Below, piece by piece: positions 36,056 to 45,566 of a stretch of DNA of 64,000 nt. Position 1 is the stretch's first letter; the number at the start of each line of letters is the position of its first letter. The stretch lies in contig NZ_JAQBOF010000002.1 of NCBI RefSeq assembly GCF_028288185.1, forward strand, positions 103,066 through 167,065, given 5' to 3'. Under the pieces are notes generated by a model, which had not been told where the DNA came from, ran no database searches, and was given only the letters and a program-made list of their open reading frames with translations. Source of the stretch: Mucilaginibacter sp. (lineage in GTDB: Bacteria; Bacteroidota; Bacteroidia; Sphingobacteriales; Sphingobacteriaceae). Position numbers and translations under genes: made by a program.

Positions 36056-37612
36056 ATGCACCAATTACGCTATTTTATACTTCTGTTTACGTTATTAGTT
36101 ATAACAAAAGCAAAAGCCCAAACAGATACCACAGTCATGCTTAAATATCGTGCCCACCCTAAGCGCGAATTTAGAGGGGCATGGATAGCAACTGTTGTTA
36201 ATATTGACTGGCCGCAGCAAGGCTCGACAGTTGATCAGCAAAAGCAACAGTTGGTTAATATACTGGACCAGCACCAGCGTACTAATCTAAATGCAGTAAT
36301 GTTCCAGGTGCGCCCGGCTGCCGATGCCTTTTATGGCAGGGGCCGCGAGCCATGGTCTAAATGGCTGATGGGCAAACAGGGACAGGCCCCCGCACCTTTT
36401 TATGACCCGTTAGATTTTGCTATTGCAGAGGCACATAAGCGGGGAATTGAACTACATGCCTGGTTTAACCCTTACCGTGCTACATTTGATAATAAATACT
36501 CGGCCCTAAGCCCGGACCATATCACCAACAAAAAGCCTGAGTGGTTTTTTATTTATGGAGGATTAAAGCTGTTTAACCCGGGCATACCCGAAGTGCGTGA
36601 ATATATTGTGCAGGTTGTTTTAGATGTAGTTGATAATTATGATGTAGACGGCATACATATGGACGATTATTTTTATCCATATGCAATAGCCGGACAAAAA
36701 ATAAACGATGCCGCTACCTATGCCCAGTATGGCAGCAATTTTAGTGATATCAGAGATTGGCGTCGCGACAATGTTAACCAACTGATAAAAATGCTTAGCG
36801 ATAGTATCCACAAACATAAACCGCGTGTAAAGTTTGGCATTAGTCCGTTTGGCATTTGGGCCAATAAATCGCAAAACCCCGAAGGGTCTGATACAAGAGG
36901 TGGCGACTCGTATTATGAATTATATGCCGATTCGCGGAAATGGATAAAAGAAGGCTGGCTGGATTATATTAACCCGCAAATATACTGGCCAATAGGTTAT
37001 TCATTGGCGGGTTTTGAAAAATTACTGGATTGGTGGGGGCTTAATACCTATAACCGGCATTTATATATAGGACAAGCCGCTTACCGAATAAATGAAAGAA
37101 AAATAGGAGCCTTTAAGTATCCGCAGCAAATGCCTGATCAAATAAAATTGTTGCGTAATAACCCGCGCGTTCAGGGCAGCGTGTTTTTTAGTTCGCAATC
37201 ATTAACAGATAATAAGTTGGGATTTACCGACTCCTTACGGTTAAATTATTACAAGCACCCGGCATTGCCGCCGGTTATGTTATGGTTGGATTCTGTGCCG
37301 CCTAACACTCCGCGAAACCTGCAAGTAGCCAAAGTACCCAATACCAATAAAATACAATTAAAATGGGATGCCCCATTACCGGCAAAAGACAATGAACTGG
37401 TTTATGGCTATGTTATTTACCGTTTTGAGGGTAGTGAAAAGATAGACATATCAGCGCCTGACCATATATTACATATACAATATGATGCTAACCCGATGTA
37501 TGTTGATACGACAGCACAACGCGGTAAAACGTATTTGTATGTAATTACGGCTATCGACAGGTTGAAAAACGAAAGTGACCGCACGCCCACTATGGCGGTG
37601 ATGGTACAATAG
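36056..37612 (+). CDS. Secreted glycosyl hydrolase-like 10 protein (GHL10, DUF187)
   Basis: The 518-aa protein has a signal peptide (about 1-22, FILLFTLLVITKAKAQ) and a GHL10 TIM barrel: REFRGAWIATVVNIDWP, LHAWFNPYRATFD, DGIHMDDYFYPY and WLDYINPQIYWPIGY line the putative active site, with Asp/Glu-rich ends of strands 4 and 7. A fibronectin type III-like domain occupies about 415-518. Members of the family act on glycans of the cell envelope or peptidoglycan, with few characterised examples. It is monocistronic in front of dtd. Confidence 0.9.
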   Translation: MHQLRYFILLFTLLVITKAKAQTDTTVMLKYRAHPKREFRGAWIATVVNIDWPQQGSTVDQQKQQLVNILDQHQRTNLNAVMFQVRPAADAFYGRGREPWSKWLMGKQGQAPAPFYDPLDFAIAEAHKRGIELHAWFNPYRATFDNKYSALSPDHITNKKPEWFFIYGGLKLFNPGIPEVREYIVQVVLDVVDNYDVDGIHMDDYFYPYAIAGQKINDAATYAQYGSNFSDIRDWRRDNVNQLIKMLSDSIHKHKPRVKFGISPFGIWANKSQNPEGSDTRGGDSYYELYADSRKWIKEGWLDYINPQIYWPIGYSLAGFEKLLDWWGLNTYNRHLYIGQAAYRINERKIGAFKYPQQMPDQIKLLRNNPRVQGSVFFSSQSLTDNKLGFTDSLRLNYYKHPALPPVMLWLDSVPPNTPRNLQVAKVPNTNKIQLKWDAPLPAKDNELVYGYVIYRFEGSEKIDISAPDHILHIQYDANPMYVDTTAQRGKTYLYVITAIDRLKNESDRTPTMAVMVQ

Positions 37613-37698
37613 ACCACCTAAGCCCTTTCATTTGAAGAGATGCTTTTTACCATTTGTTTTTTATCTTGCTTCCTGATTCTTAACTCTTGATTCTATAA

Positions 37699-38157
37699 AT
37701 GAGGGCAGTAATACAACGCGTTTCTGAGGCAAACTGTAAAGTTGACGGGGCCATAACCGGCGAGATCAGCCTGGGGTTTTTGGTGCTGCTGGGTATTGAG
37801 GACGCAGACACCGAAGAAGATGTACAATGGCTGGCACAAAAAATAACAAGCATGCGTGTTTTTGGCGATGAGAGTGGTTTGATGAATAAAGCATTGGCCG
37901 ATGTAAGTGGAAGTATTTTATTGATCTCGCAATTCACCCTGTTTGCACAAACGAAAAAAGGTAACAGACCGTCATTTATAAAAGCCGCAAGGCCAGATAG
38001 GGCAATACCATTGTATGAACAAATGATAAAGACGCTTGATACCATTACCGGCAAAAAAACTGCCACGGGTGTATTTGGTGCCGATATGAAAATAAGCTTG
38101 ATAAATGACGGGCCGGTAACAATAATCATGGATACAAAAGACAAGGAAAATCACTAA
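37699..38157 (+). CDS. dtd: D-aminoacyl-tRNA deacylase
   Basis: Dtd hydrolyses D-amino acids from mischarged tRNA. The 152-aa protein begins MRAVIQRVSEANCKVDG and contains the two active-site motifs: SQFTLFAQTKKGNRPSF (SQFTL) and the cross-subunit Gly-cisPro motif NDGPVTIIMDT. Length and motifs are standard. It ends 2 bases before the MazG-like gene. Confidence 0.96.
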   Translation: MRAVIQRVSEANCKVDGAITGEISLGFLVLLGIEDADTEEDVQWLAQKITSMRVFGDESGLMNKALADVSGSILLISQFTLFAQTKKGNRPSFIKAARPDRAIPLYEQMIKTLDTITGKKTATGVFGADMKISLINDGPVTIIMDTKDKENH

Positions 38158-38159
38158 TT

Positions 38160-38486
38160 ATGGAACTATCCGAAGCACAGAGATTGGTAGACAAGTGGAT
38201 AAAAACAACCGGCATTCGTTATTTTAACGAGTTAACCAATACGGCCATATTAATGGAAGAGGTTGGTGAGGTGGCCCGCATAATGGCGCGGCAATATGGT
38301 GAACAATCCTTCAAAAAATCTGATACAGAAGTTAACCTTGCCGATGAAATGGCCGATGTTTTATTTGTGCTGATATGCTTGGCTAACCAAACCAATATTG
38401 ATTTGACCGATGCCCTGCAAAAGAACATGGAAAAGAAAAGCATCCGCGATGCGGATAGGCACAAGAATAACGAGAAATTAAAATAA
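38160..38486 (+). CDS. MazG-like nucleotide pyrophosphohydrolase
   Basis: The 108-aa protein is a single-domain all-alpha NTP pyrophosphatase. It has the Mg-binding motif EEVGEVARIM (ExxE) and a second acidic cluster DEMADVLFVLICLA. Such proteins remove aberrant nucleotides such as 8-oxo- or deamino-NTPs. It forms a two-gene unit with dtd (2-base spacing), a pairing that I read as a small quality-control operon. Confidence 0.9.
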   Translation: MELSEAQRLVDKWIKTTGIRYFNELTNTAILMEEVGEVARIMARQYGEQSFKKSDTEVNLADEMADVLFVLICLANQTNIDLTDALQKNMEKKSIRDADRHKNNEKLK

Positions 38487-38515
38487 GTGGCTGTTTAAAT
38501 TGACAATATTTACTG

Positions 38516-39256
38516 CTACTGCAACTTTACCAATCTATCTCCATCTAAAATCGGGATAGCGGTTGTTAGATCGATCTTTAAACAAAACTCAATATCAGCC
38601 TCAATACCTAATTTTTTCAAGCGTTCGCTATGCGAGGTTTTTTTGAGGTATTTATTCAGGTCATCTTTGGCAATGTTATAAAGATCATTAGCAGCTAGCG
38701 CAGGGTCATCAACTACAAAACCGCTATTCTTTAGTTGCTCAACAACGGCACCTGCAAACAAGGTGTCCTCCAGATTAAAGTTGTTTTTCCAGCCGGAGCA
38801 CACCAGCAGAATGCTCTCATCCTGTTGCTTTAGCCAGTTGCAAATAGCGGTAAGATTAATAAATGCGCCTATAACTATTTTTTTTGCGCTGCGCGAAAGG
38901 TGTAAAGCATGGGTGCCGTTAGTGGTGGTGAGCACAATAGTTTTGCCCGCTACCTTCTCTTTGGTATAGGAGAATGGCGAGTTACCAAAGTCAAAACCTA
39001 CTACTACCTCGCCATTGCGCTCGGCAGCCAGTAAGTAATCAAAGCCTTTTTCTAAATAGGCGCTGCATTCTTCTACCTGCGATACCGGTATAATAGCCTC
39101 GGCACCATTTTCAATTCCGTAGCAAATAGAGGTTGTGGCCCTAAAAATATCAATAACTACAACAATGTAATCTTCAACATTATAAAGCGGGATCAGCGCT
39201 GGGGTAAGGCAAACATCCAGGCCCTTTGCAGACGGTTTGTTTATTGGTTGACTCAA
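38516..39256 (-). CDS. comB: 2-phosphosulfolactate phosphatase
   Basis: ComB dephosphorylates phosphosulfolactate, a step of coenzyme M or sulfolactate synthesis in archaea. In Bacteroidota its product may feed sulfonolipid or other sulfonate pathways, which is uncertain. The 246-aa protein has family phrases VVVIDIFRATTSICYGIENGA, GNSPFSY and TTTNGTHALHLS. The start is TTG at 39256, with no ATG nearby in frame, 4 bases after the stop of gcvT. The two genes are therefore co-transcribed. Confidence 0.9.
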   Translation of the reverse strand: MSQPINKPSAKGLDVCLTPALIPLYNVEDYIVVVIDIFRATTSICYGIENGAEAIIPVSQVEECSAYLEKGFDYLLAAERNGEVVVGFDFGNSPFSYTKEKVAGKTIVLTTTNGTHALHLSRSAKKIVIGAFINLTAICNWLKQQDESILLVCSGWKNNFNLEDTLFAGAVVEQLKNSGFVVDDPALAANDLYNIAKDDLNKYLKKTSHSERLKKLGIEADIEFCLKIDLTTAIPILDGDRLVKLQ

Positions 39257-39260
39257 AATA

Positions 39261-40340
39261 CTATTTATAAAAAGGTGGTTTAACTATTCTAGCTTTAATA
39301 CTGTTATCGCGGATCTTAATAAAGATCTCGGTGCCTTCTTTGGCAAACTCATTCTTTATATAACCCATACCTATAGCCTTTTGTAATGATGGCGATTGCG
39401 TGCCCGATGTTACTTTACCAATGTTGTTGCCATCGGTGTCAACAATCTCATAGTCATGGCGGGGTATGCCGCGATCAATCATTTCAAAACCAACCAGCTT
39501 TTGCTTTACGCCTGCCGCTTTTTGTTCCTGCAAAGCTGCCGAGTTAGTGAACCCCTTATTAAACTTGGTTACCCACCCTAAGCCTGCCTCTAAAGGTGAG
39601 GTGGTATCATCAATATCATTACCATATAAGCAGAAACCCATTTCTAAACGCAGTGTATCACGTGCGCCCAGGCCAATTGGTTTAATACCAAATGCTTCGC
39701 CCGCTTTAAATATGGCATCCCAGATAGCTTCGGCATGTTCATTGTCAAAATATAACTCGAAGCCTCCTGCGCCGGTATAGCCTGTTGCAGATACAATTAC
39801 GTTATCAATACCGGCAAATGTGCCTTTTTTAAAGGTATAGTATTCCATTGATGCCAGGTCAATATCTGTAAGGTTTTGTAAAGCTTCGGCGGCTTTTGGT
39901 CCTTGTACAGCTAGTAAAGAGGTGCGGTCTGATATATCTTTCATCACCACGCCATCGGTATTAAACTGGCTTATCCAGTTCCAATCCTTCTCGATGTTTG
40001 ACGCGTTTACTACTAGCATGTAGGTTTTCTCGTCAATGCGATAAACTAACAGATCATCAACAATACCGCCGGTTTTATTGGGAAGGCATGAGTATTGCAC
40101 TTTGCCATCATATAGTTTTGAGGCATCATTGCTGCTTACGCGTTGTATCAGGTCGAGCGCGTTATCGCCTTTTAAAATAAACTCGCCCATGTGGCTTACG
40201 TCAAACACGCCTACTGCTTTGCGCACGGTTTCATGTTCGGCATTAATGCCTGCATATTGTACCGGCATGTTGTAACCGGCAAAGGGCACCATCTTGGCAC
40301 CTGCTTTTATATGGGTTTCGCTAAGGGCTGTGTTCTTCAT
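39261..40340 (-). CDS. gcvT: Glycine cleavage system T protein (aminomethyltransferase)
   Basis: GcvT takes the aminomethyl group from the H protein and transfers the carbon to tetrahydrofolate. The 359-aa protein shows [16 protein letters not shown], the folate-binding [10 protein letters not shown] (Asp at the catalytic position) and [20 protein letters not shown], and ends with a typical beta-barrel domain. There is no gcvH or gcvP next to it, as is common in this phylum. No glycine riboswitch precedes it: a -7 element lies only about 19 bases upstream. Confidence 0.96.
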   Translation of the reverse strand: MKNTALSETHIKAGAKMVPFAGYNMPVQYAGINAEHETVRKAVGVFDVSHMGEFILKGDNALDLIQRVSSNDASKLYDGKVQYSCLPNKTGGIVDDLLVYRIDEKTYMLVVNASNIEKDWNWISQFNTDGVVMKDISDRTSLLAVQGPKAAEALQNLTDIDLASMEYYTFKKGTFAGIDNVIVSATGYTGAGGFELYFDNEHAEAIWDAIFKAGEAFGIKPIGLGARDTLRLEMGFCLYGNDIDDTTSPLEAGLGWVTKFNKGFTNSAALQEQKAAGVKQKLVGFEMIDRGIPRHDYEIVDTDGNNIGKVTSGTQSPSLQKAIGMGYIKNEFAKEGTEIFIKIRDNSIKARIVKPPFYK

Positions 40341-40358
40341 GCAAAATTATATTTGGCA

Positions 40359-40366
40359 CAAAAGTA
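40359..40366 (-). promoter_or_regulatory. Putative -7 element of gcvT
   Basis: On the minus strand it reads TACTTTTG, fitting TAnnTTTG. It predicts a leader of about 12 bases, which excludes a riboswitch. No matching -33. Confidence 0.4.
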
Positions 40367-40384
40367 ATAAAAAATGCAAGCAGG

Positions 40385-40734
40385 TTGCGTGTGATTGCAA
40401 AAGGATTTGACGAAGCCCTGTGTAATGCTGCTTTGTTTCATGCGGGTGAAACAAATCTTGACCATTTTCTTCCAGACCAGAAAAACTTCTTTCAATTTAA
40501 AAAAGACCTTAAAGCCAAAAGGGCCATTAAAAGAAACGTTGAAATTATTGGTGAAGCAGCCAATAGGATCATAAAGAAACAACCTGATATTAAAATTACT
40601 GACATCAAAAAGATCATTGATACCCCAAATAGGATTATCCATGGTTATGACAATGTATCAGATGATGTGATTTGGTTATTGTTGTTAAATATTTATCTAA
40701 ACTAGAAGAAGAGGTTACCCTCCTCTTGTTGTAA
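40385..40734 (+). pseudogene. Broken HepT-like (DUF86) toxin gene
   Basis: The core is recognisable: KRAIKRNVEIIGEAANRI and NRIIHGYDNVSDDVIW match HepT-type HEPN RNases/toxins. After DVIW the frame runs off into LLLLNIYLN and stops, while the next frame continues with IVVKYLSKLEEEV, the normal family C-terminus, to a stop at 40732-40734, so a frameshift is evident near 40675-40682. The catalytic motif RNRIIH reads PNRIIH here, with the Arg replaced. The first 25 residues do not resemble the family. No MntA-type antitoxin gene is adjacent. Confidence 0.75.
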
Positions 40735-40826
40735 CAGCGCTTATATTTTCTCCCTAAAATGCTAGGTTATAGTTAAAACCCATATATTTACTATAATCAA
40801 TTATAAACCCTTTTCCTGAACGTGTT

Positions 40827-42578
40827 ATGAAAGCATTGCTATATGCCTGTTTATTCTTTTTGCCGGTATTAACTTTTGGCCAGGCGCCTGTTGAAAATTA
40901 CCCGGTCGACCCGGCATCTGTCGCGCATGCTGGGGTGCCTAAAGGCGAGGTGCTAAAATTTACCTTACAAAACTCTAAGATCTTCCCGGGGCAAATGCAC
41001 GAGTATTGGGTTTATATACCCGCGCAATATGATGGCACCAAACCGGCTTGCGTATATATTAACCAGGATGGTATCCAGAATAAAGCCCCTATTGTTTTTG
41101 ACAACCTGATAAACAGCAAAGAAATGCCGGTTACCATAGGCGTTTTTGTTTCGCCGGGGCGGATAGTGGCGGCAGACCAAAAAACCGGTTTAGATCGCTA
41201 CAATCGCAGCTTAGAGTATGATGGTTTGGGTGATGCTTATGCCCGGTTTATTTTGCAGGAGCTTTTACCCGATGTAGAGAAACAAAAAACCAGCGATGGC
41301 CGTGCCATTCATTTATTAAAAACAGGTAACGACCGCGCCATTGGCGGCAATAGCAGCGGTGCCATCGCGGCTTTTACCGCAGCATGGGAAAAGCCCAACG
41401 AGTTTTCGAAAGTGTTTTCGGGTATAGGCACGTATGTTGGTTTGCGGGGCGGCGAGCGTTACTCGTCATTAGTCAGGAAATATGAGCCACGTGCCATGCG
41501 TGTATTTTTGCAGGATGGCAGTAATGACCAAAACTCCTACCCCGGCGATTGGTTCTTTGCTAACCAGATGATGGAACGCTCGCTGCAATTTGTGGGCACG
41601 CAGGTAGAGCATGCCTGGGGCGAGGGTAATCATAACGGTAAACAAGCCGAGGCGATGTTCCCGGCAGCTATGCGGTGGTTATGGAAAGATTATCCGGCAC
41701 CTATTACAACCGGCATCAGCAAAAATGCAATGCTGCATGATATTATTATCCCCGGCGAGGGCTGGGAGCTGGTTGGCGAGGGTTATGGCTTTACAGAGGG
41801 GTTAATCGCTAACACCGCAGGCGAGGTTTATTTCCAGGACATACCCAATGCAAAAACCTATAAAGTTGGGTTGGATGGTAAGGTGACTGATCTGAAAATC
41901 GACTCGAAAAAAGCAGGCGGTACCGGCTTTGATAATAAGGGTGTACGCTATACCGTGGCTACCGCAACCAATCAAATTTTGAGTTACGATGTCAAAGGCA
42001 AAGAGAAAGTTGTTGCCAGCGACATCCCCGGAAACGATATCGCGGTAGCAAAAAATGGAAATATGTATGTTACAGCTCCCGATGGCATGGAGAAACCCAG
42101 CAAAATATATTTGGTAAGGCCCAATGGCGAAAAGGTGGTGGTTGACGAGGGTATGAAGTACTCGAATGGCCTTGCGTTAACGCCCGACCAAACCCAATTA
42201 TACGTTGCCGAAATGGGGACGCATTTTGTTTACCTGTTTTCAATAAATCCGGATGGAACCCTCTCTAATAAACAGCGCTACGACTGGCTTTACACTCCCG
42301 ACAACCAGGATAATGCCGGTGCCGATGGCCTGAAGGTAGACAGCGCGGGCCGTGTATATATAGCCACCCGATTAGGCATACAAGTTGCCGACCAAGCCGG
42401 ACGGGTAAACATTATTTTCCCGATACCTAACGGGCAACCCGCTAACCTTTGCTTTGGCGGCAGTAATTTTGATGTAATGTATGTAGCCTGTAAGGATAAA
42501 GTTTATCGCCGCAAGTTTAAAACACGTGGCGTAAATACTTTTGAAGCACCGATAAAGCCTAATAAACCCAGGTTATAA
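40827..42578 (+). CDS. Esterase / SMP-30 gluconolactonase fusion, secreted
   Basis: The 583-aa protein has a signal peptide (about 1-19) and two enzyme domains. The first (about 25-290) is an esterase D/enterochelin-esterase-like alpha/beta hydrolase with nucleophile S176 in GGNSSGA and a possible catalytic His in EGNHNG. The second (about 300-575) is a six-bladed SMP-30/gluconolactonase-like beta propeller, seen in EGWELVGEGYGFTEGL and NGLALTPDQTQLYVAE. Linking of the two suggests consecutive ester and lactone hydrolysis on a sugar acid or aromatic ester in the periplasm. Its stop abuts the stop of the convergent DUF983 gene. Confidence 0.88.
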   Translation: MKALLYACLFFLPVLTFGQAPVENYPVDPASVAHAGVPKGEVLKFTLQNSKIFPGQMHEYWVYIPAQYDGTKPACVYINQDGIQNKAPIVFDNLINSKEMPVTIGVFVSPGRIVAADQKTGLDRYNRSLEYDGLGDAYARFILQELLPDVEKQKTSDGRAIHLLKTGNDRAIGGNSSGAIAAFTAAWEKPNEFSKVFSGIGTYVGLRGGERYSSLVRKYEPRAMRVFLQDGSNDQNSYPGDWFFANQMMERSLQFVGTQVEHAWGEGNHNGKQAEAMFPAAMRWLWKDYPAPITTGISKNAMLHDIIIPGEGWELVGEGYGFTEGLIANTAGEVYFQDIPNAKTYKVGLDGKVTDLKIDSKKAGGTGFDNKGVRYTVATATNQILSYDVKGKEKVVASDIPGNDIAVAKNGNMYVTAPDGMEKPSKIYLVRPNGEKVVVDEGMKYSNGLALTPDQTQLYVAEMGTHFVYLFSINPDGTLSNKQRYDWLYTPDNQDNAGADGLKVDSAGRVYIATRLGIQVADQAGRVNIIFPIPNGQPANLCFGGSNFDVMYVACKDKVYRRKFKTRGVNTFEAPIKPNKPRL

Positions 42579-42980
42579 TTAGCCTATTTTTTGATAATCG
42601 TCACGAGCGCGGTTGGGGTCGTAATGAATGCCGGGGGTTAGCCAGTATAGCAGCACAACTCTTGAGTACCTAAAATTAAACGGCGAAAGCACAACAGATA
42701 CCCCCAACAACGCGCCAACATACACCCACGGGTTATGGCTGCCAAATAATACATAAATAGCTACAGCCATGGTTACCATTTGGGCAATGTTAAAAGCATA
42801 GCTTACAAACATAGCCACATAGAAATACCCCGGCTCAATCTCGAATGTAAAACCGCAGTGCGAGCAGCTGGTATTCATTTTTTGCGACGAAAACCCATAC
42901 ATACTGGTAGCAAACAGGTCGCCCCTGCGGCATTTCGGGCATTTGGCATGTATGGCGGCTGATAGTTGCGAGGTTTCCAT
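42579..42980 (-). CDS. DUF983 family zinc-ribbon membrane protein
   Basis: The ATG at 42980 gives about 133 aa. An N-terminal zinc ribbon (CPKCRRGDL, then CSHCGFTFE) is followed by two transmembrane helices and a C-terminal SRVVLLYWLTPGIHYDP. A longer start at 43091 would overlap the AraC gene on the same strand by 90 bases, so I prefer the short form; ATG 43007 is an intermediate option. Function unknown. Confidence 0.8.
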   Translation of the reverse strand: METSQLSAAIHAKCPKCRRGDLFATSMYGFSSQKMNTSCSHCGFTFEIEPGYFYVAMFVSYAFNIAQMVTMAVAIYVLFGSHNPWVYVGALLGVSVVLSPFNFRYSRVVLLYWLTPGIHYDPNRARDDYQKIG

Positions 42981-42999
42981 TGTTGTGTTTATTATTGAA

Positions 43000-43875
43000 C
43001 TATTCATGGCTGTTAGTTGTTTTTCTAAATTCTTCGGGCGTTTGGCCAACCTGCTTTTTAAAGAATTTGGTGAAATATGAGTTATCTGCAAAATTTAGCT
43101 GGTTGGCTATTTCTAATACAGTCAGATCATTGTTGATGAGCAGTCGCTTTGCTTCCAAAACGATCCGGTTGCGGATCACTTCACCAGCTGATATACCCAA
43201 TACATCATTGCACAAAGCGTTTAAATGATTTGGGGTAATGTATAGCAGCTCTGCATATTCTTTAGGGAGCTTTATGGAAGTATAATTTTTCTCTATCAGC
43301 TTCTGAAAATTGCGTAGCAGGGTATAATTATAGGACGGCGTGGTATTATTCACCGTATTTAAGCCCAACCGGGCAATGCTGATAAATAGCTGTAGCATGA
43401 TAGATCGTACCATATCCATTTCAAGCGGCTTGGGCTCTTCTATTTCGTGGATCAGTTCTTCAAAAAGAGCAATGACCTTTTCCTGCTGTCCGGTAGGTAT
43501 GTCAATTACCGCGTCATTAATTATTCCGGTAAAAAATGGAAAGTCCTCTAAATAATTAGTCTTCAATAGAAATGATTGGAAAAACGGCACTGAAAAGTTA
43601 ACGATATAACCATCAACCTCGCCTTTAAAGGCCCAGTTATGCACCTGGCCCGGTATCATAAAATAAATTTGGTTAGCTTTAACAGGCACTTGCTGAAAAT
43701 CTATCGTCTGCGAACCGCCACCTTGGGTAAAAAACACCAGGTGATAAAACGAATGTTTGTGCGCCAAGTGCAAATTGCGGTGGCTTTTTAAGTACGGCGC
43801 AAAGCGGCTTATTAATAAGTCATCCTTCTTTTGGGTTAGGCTGCAAATGTCGTATATGGGGATAACAGCTTTCAT
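43000..43875 (-). CDS. AraC family transcriptional regulator
   Basis: The 291-aa protein has a cupin-like N-terminal ligand domain (about 25-150; LAHKHSFYHLVFFTQGGGS) and two AraC-type helix-turn-helix motifs in the last 100 residues (LCNDVLGISAGEVIRNRIV and IANQLNFADNSYFTKFFKK). The target is unknown; the ligand-binding half resembles sugar-responsive members. The DUF983 gene begins 20 bases downstream, so the two may be co-transcribed. Confidence 0.92.
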   Translation of the reverse strand: MKAVIPIYDICSLTQKKDDLLISRFAPYLKSHRNLHLAHKHSFYHLVFFTQGGGSQTIDFQQVPVKANQIYFMIPGQVHNWAFKGEVDGYIVNFSVPFFQSFLLKTNYLEDFPFFTGIINDAVIDIPTGQQEKVIALFEELIHEIEEPKPLEMDMVRSIMLQLFISIARLGLNTVNNTTPSYNYTLLRNFQKLIEKNYTSIKLPKEYAELLYITPNHLNALCNDVLGISAGEVIRNRIVLEAKRLLINNDLTVLEIANQLNFADNSYFTKFFKKQVGQTPEEFRKTTNSHE

Positions 43876-44056
43876 TACCCCAAAGATAGGCGGTAATAAC
43901 CAGGTTTAATGGTATTGTTTGGGGTGATTATGGTATTTTTTACCGATTCAAGTTTTTTCAGTGTTTTTTTTAAACATAATTCCCTGACATGCCTTATTTA
44001 GATAGCAATTAATATTAGTCCAACATCTATTATAAATTATGGGCCGACTAAATATC

Positions 44057-45448
44057 TTATTGTATCGCTATAGTAATTTTACGAATAGCATTATTGTTAA
44101 AATCGGCTACATATAAATTGCCGGTTGCATCAAGCGCTATTGATTGTGGATTGCTAAAGCGAGCCACAGAACCTACGCCATTTGTATTACCAGACGCTTT
44201 AGCGCCAGCCAATACATATAATACTTTGTTTTTGGTAATCTCAAGTATGCGGCCGGCATTGTCAGAAATAAACATATTTCCCTGTGCATCAATAACTATA
44301 CCTGTTGGGCTACCAATTAAAGCCGGGAAATTTAATCCGCCCGCATAGGTTGTAACATCACCGGCTGGTGTTATTTTTCTTATCGCGTTGTTTTTATAAT
44401 CCGCCACATAAAAATTACTGTTTGCATCTTTGGTTATTGCTATGGGGTAATTAAAAACTGCGACTGCGGCGCTTCCATCTAAATAACCAGGTACCGTTAG
44501 TTGCGAATATCCGTTAAGAGCCTTAAAACCAACAAATACGCTCACCACCCCGTCAGGGGTGATTTTACGTATCAAATTATTACTTCTATCTGCTACATAA
44601 ACATTTCCTGTAGCATCAACAGTAGTTGCTATTGGATTATAAAACTCTGCTACAGTAGCTGTGCCATCAAGATAACCAGCTATGGTGTTTCCGGCCAATG
44701 TGCTTACAATACCTCCGGTGGTAATTTTACGGATAACATTGTTTCCCAGGTCGGCCAGATAAACATTTCCCTGCACGTCAAATGATATGCCCCTCGGGCC
44801 GTAAAAACGCGCATCGCTTAATGAGCCATTTACATAACCTATACCGGCATTTGTTAATGTGCCGGTTGTGCCGGTAGTTGTAAGGGTTCTTATGGTGTTG
44901 TTAAACGAATCGCTAACATAAAACAACCCACTAGTTGTATTGAATGCTATATTTTGCGGCCCGTCAAACAAAGCGGCTGTGCCTATACCCTCTACATATC
45001 CCGAAAGCCCTTTATCACTACCCGCAAAAGTAGTTACTGTACCAACCGGCACCGCGTTATTGGCTGGTGTTGTAACGGTTAAAACATCACTGTAGCCCGT
45101 GCCGCTATCATTAGTCGCATACGCTCTTATATAGTAAGTGGTGTTGGGGGTTAGCCCGGTTAATTTATTTTCCCAGCGAGCACCAACGGTATCGATAATA
45201 AAAATATTGCTGGTAGTAGGTGTTTTATTGGTAGCGCTATAGCAAATGCCATTTTCTGTTACCACGTATGATGCTCCTATACGCCCATCTATAGTTACTG
45301 TGGTTGATGTAAGGCCGCTTACGATATCATTTATTAATGGCGCAGGTATAGGTAGTGTTACATTACTTTTTTTATTACAACTGGTTACAGATGCTATAAT
45401 AGCTATAGAAAGTATAATTAAAAAAGTGCTTTGTAGCGATTTTTTCAT
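44057..45448 (-). CDS. NHL-repeat lipoprotein with a fibronectin-like domain
   Basis: The ATG at 45448 gives 463 aa starting with a lipoprotein signal ending in VTSC, with Cys24 as lipidation site. A fibronectin type III/IPT-like domain (about 30-125; GLTPNTTYYIRAYATN) is followed by five or so NHL repeats, each with the phrase (Y/F)VADxxNNxIRKIT. Repeats of this type form a beta propeller. Such proteins are common on the outer membrane of Bacteroidota. Ligand unknown. The internal repeats make the gene prone to recombination. Confidence 0.9.
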   Translation of the reverse strand: MKKSLQSTFLIILSIAIIASVTSCNKKSNVTLPIPAPLINDIVSGLTSTTVTIDGRIGASYVVTENGICYSATNKTPTTSNIFIIDTVGARWENKLTGLTPNTTYYIRAYATNDSGTGYSDVLTVTTPANNAVPVGTVTTFAGSDKGLSGYVEGIGTAALFDGPQNIAFNTTSGLFYVSDSFNNTIRTLTTTGTTGTLTNAGIGYVNGSLSDARFYGPRGISFDVQGNVYLADLGNNVIRKITTGGIVSTLAGNTIAGYLDGTATVAEFYNPIATTVDATGNVYVADRSNNLIRKITPDGVVSVFVGFKALNGYSQLTVPGYLDGSAAVAVFNYPIAITKDANSNFYVADYKNNAIRKITPAGDVTTYAGGLNFPALIGSPTGIVIDAQGNMFISDNAGRILEITKNKVLYVLAGAKASGNTNGVGSVARFSNPQSIALDATGNLYVADFNNNAIRKITIAIQ

Positions 45449-45528
45449 GCTTGTAGTATGATATTTCAAATTTTATTTGTTCATCCCGCCTAATCATCCA
45501 CGGTCTGCATTATGTATTAATGCGGCTG

Positions 45529-45536
45529 CAAAGATA
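45529..45536 (-). promoter_or_regulatory. Putative -7 element of the NHL lipoprotein gene
   Basis: On the minus strand it reads TATCTTTG, a full match to TAnnTTTG. It lies about 80 bases upstream of the ATG at 45448. At -33 only GTTTAG is present. Confidence 0.45.
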
Positions 45537-45566
45537 GTTGTTTATTACGGCTTTAAAACTAAACTG

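Noticed and set aside
40341..40500. Glycine riboswitch upstream of gcvT
   Set aside because: The -7 element is about 19 bases from the start codon, leaving no room, and no tandem aptamer-like structure is visible.
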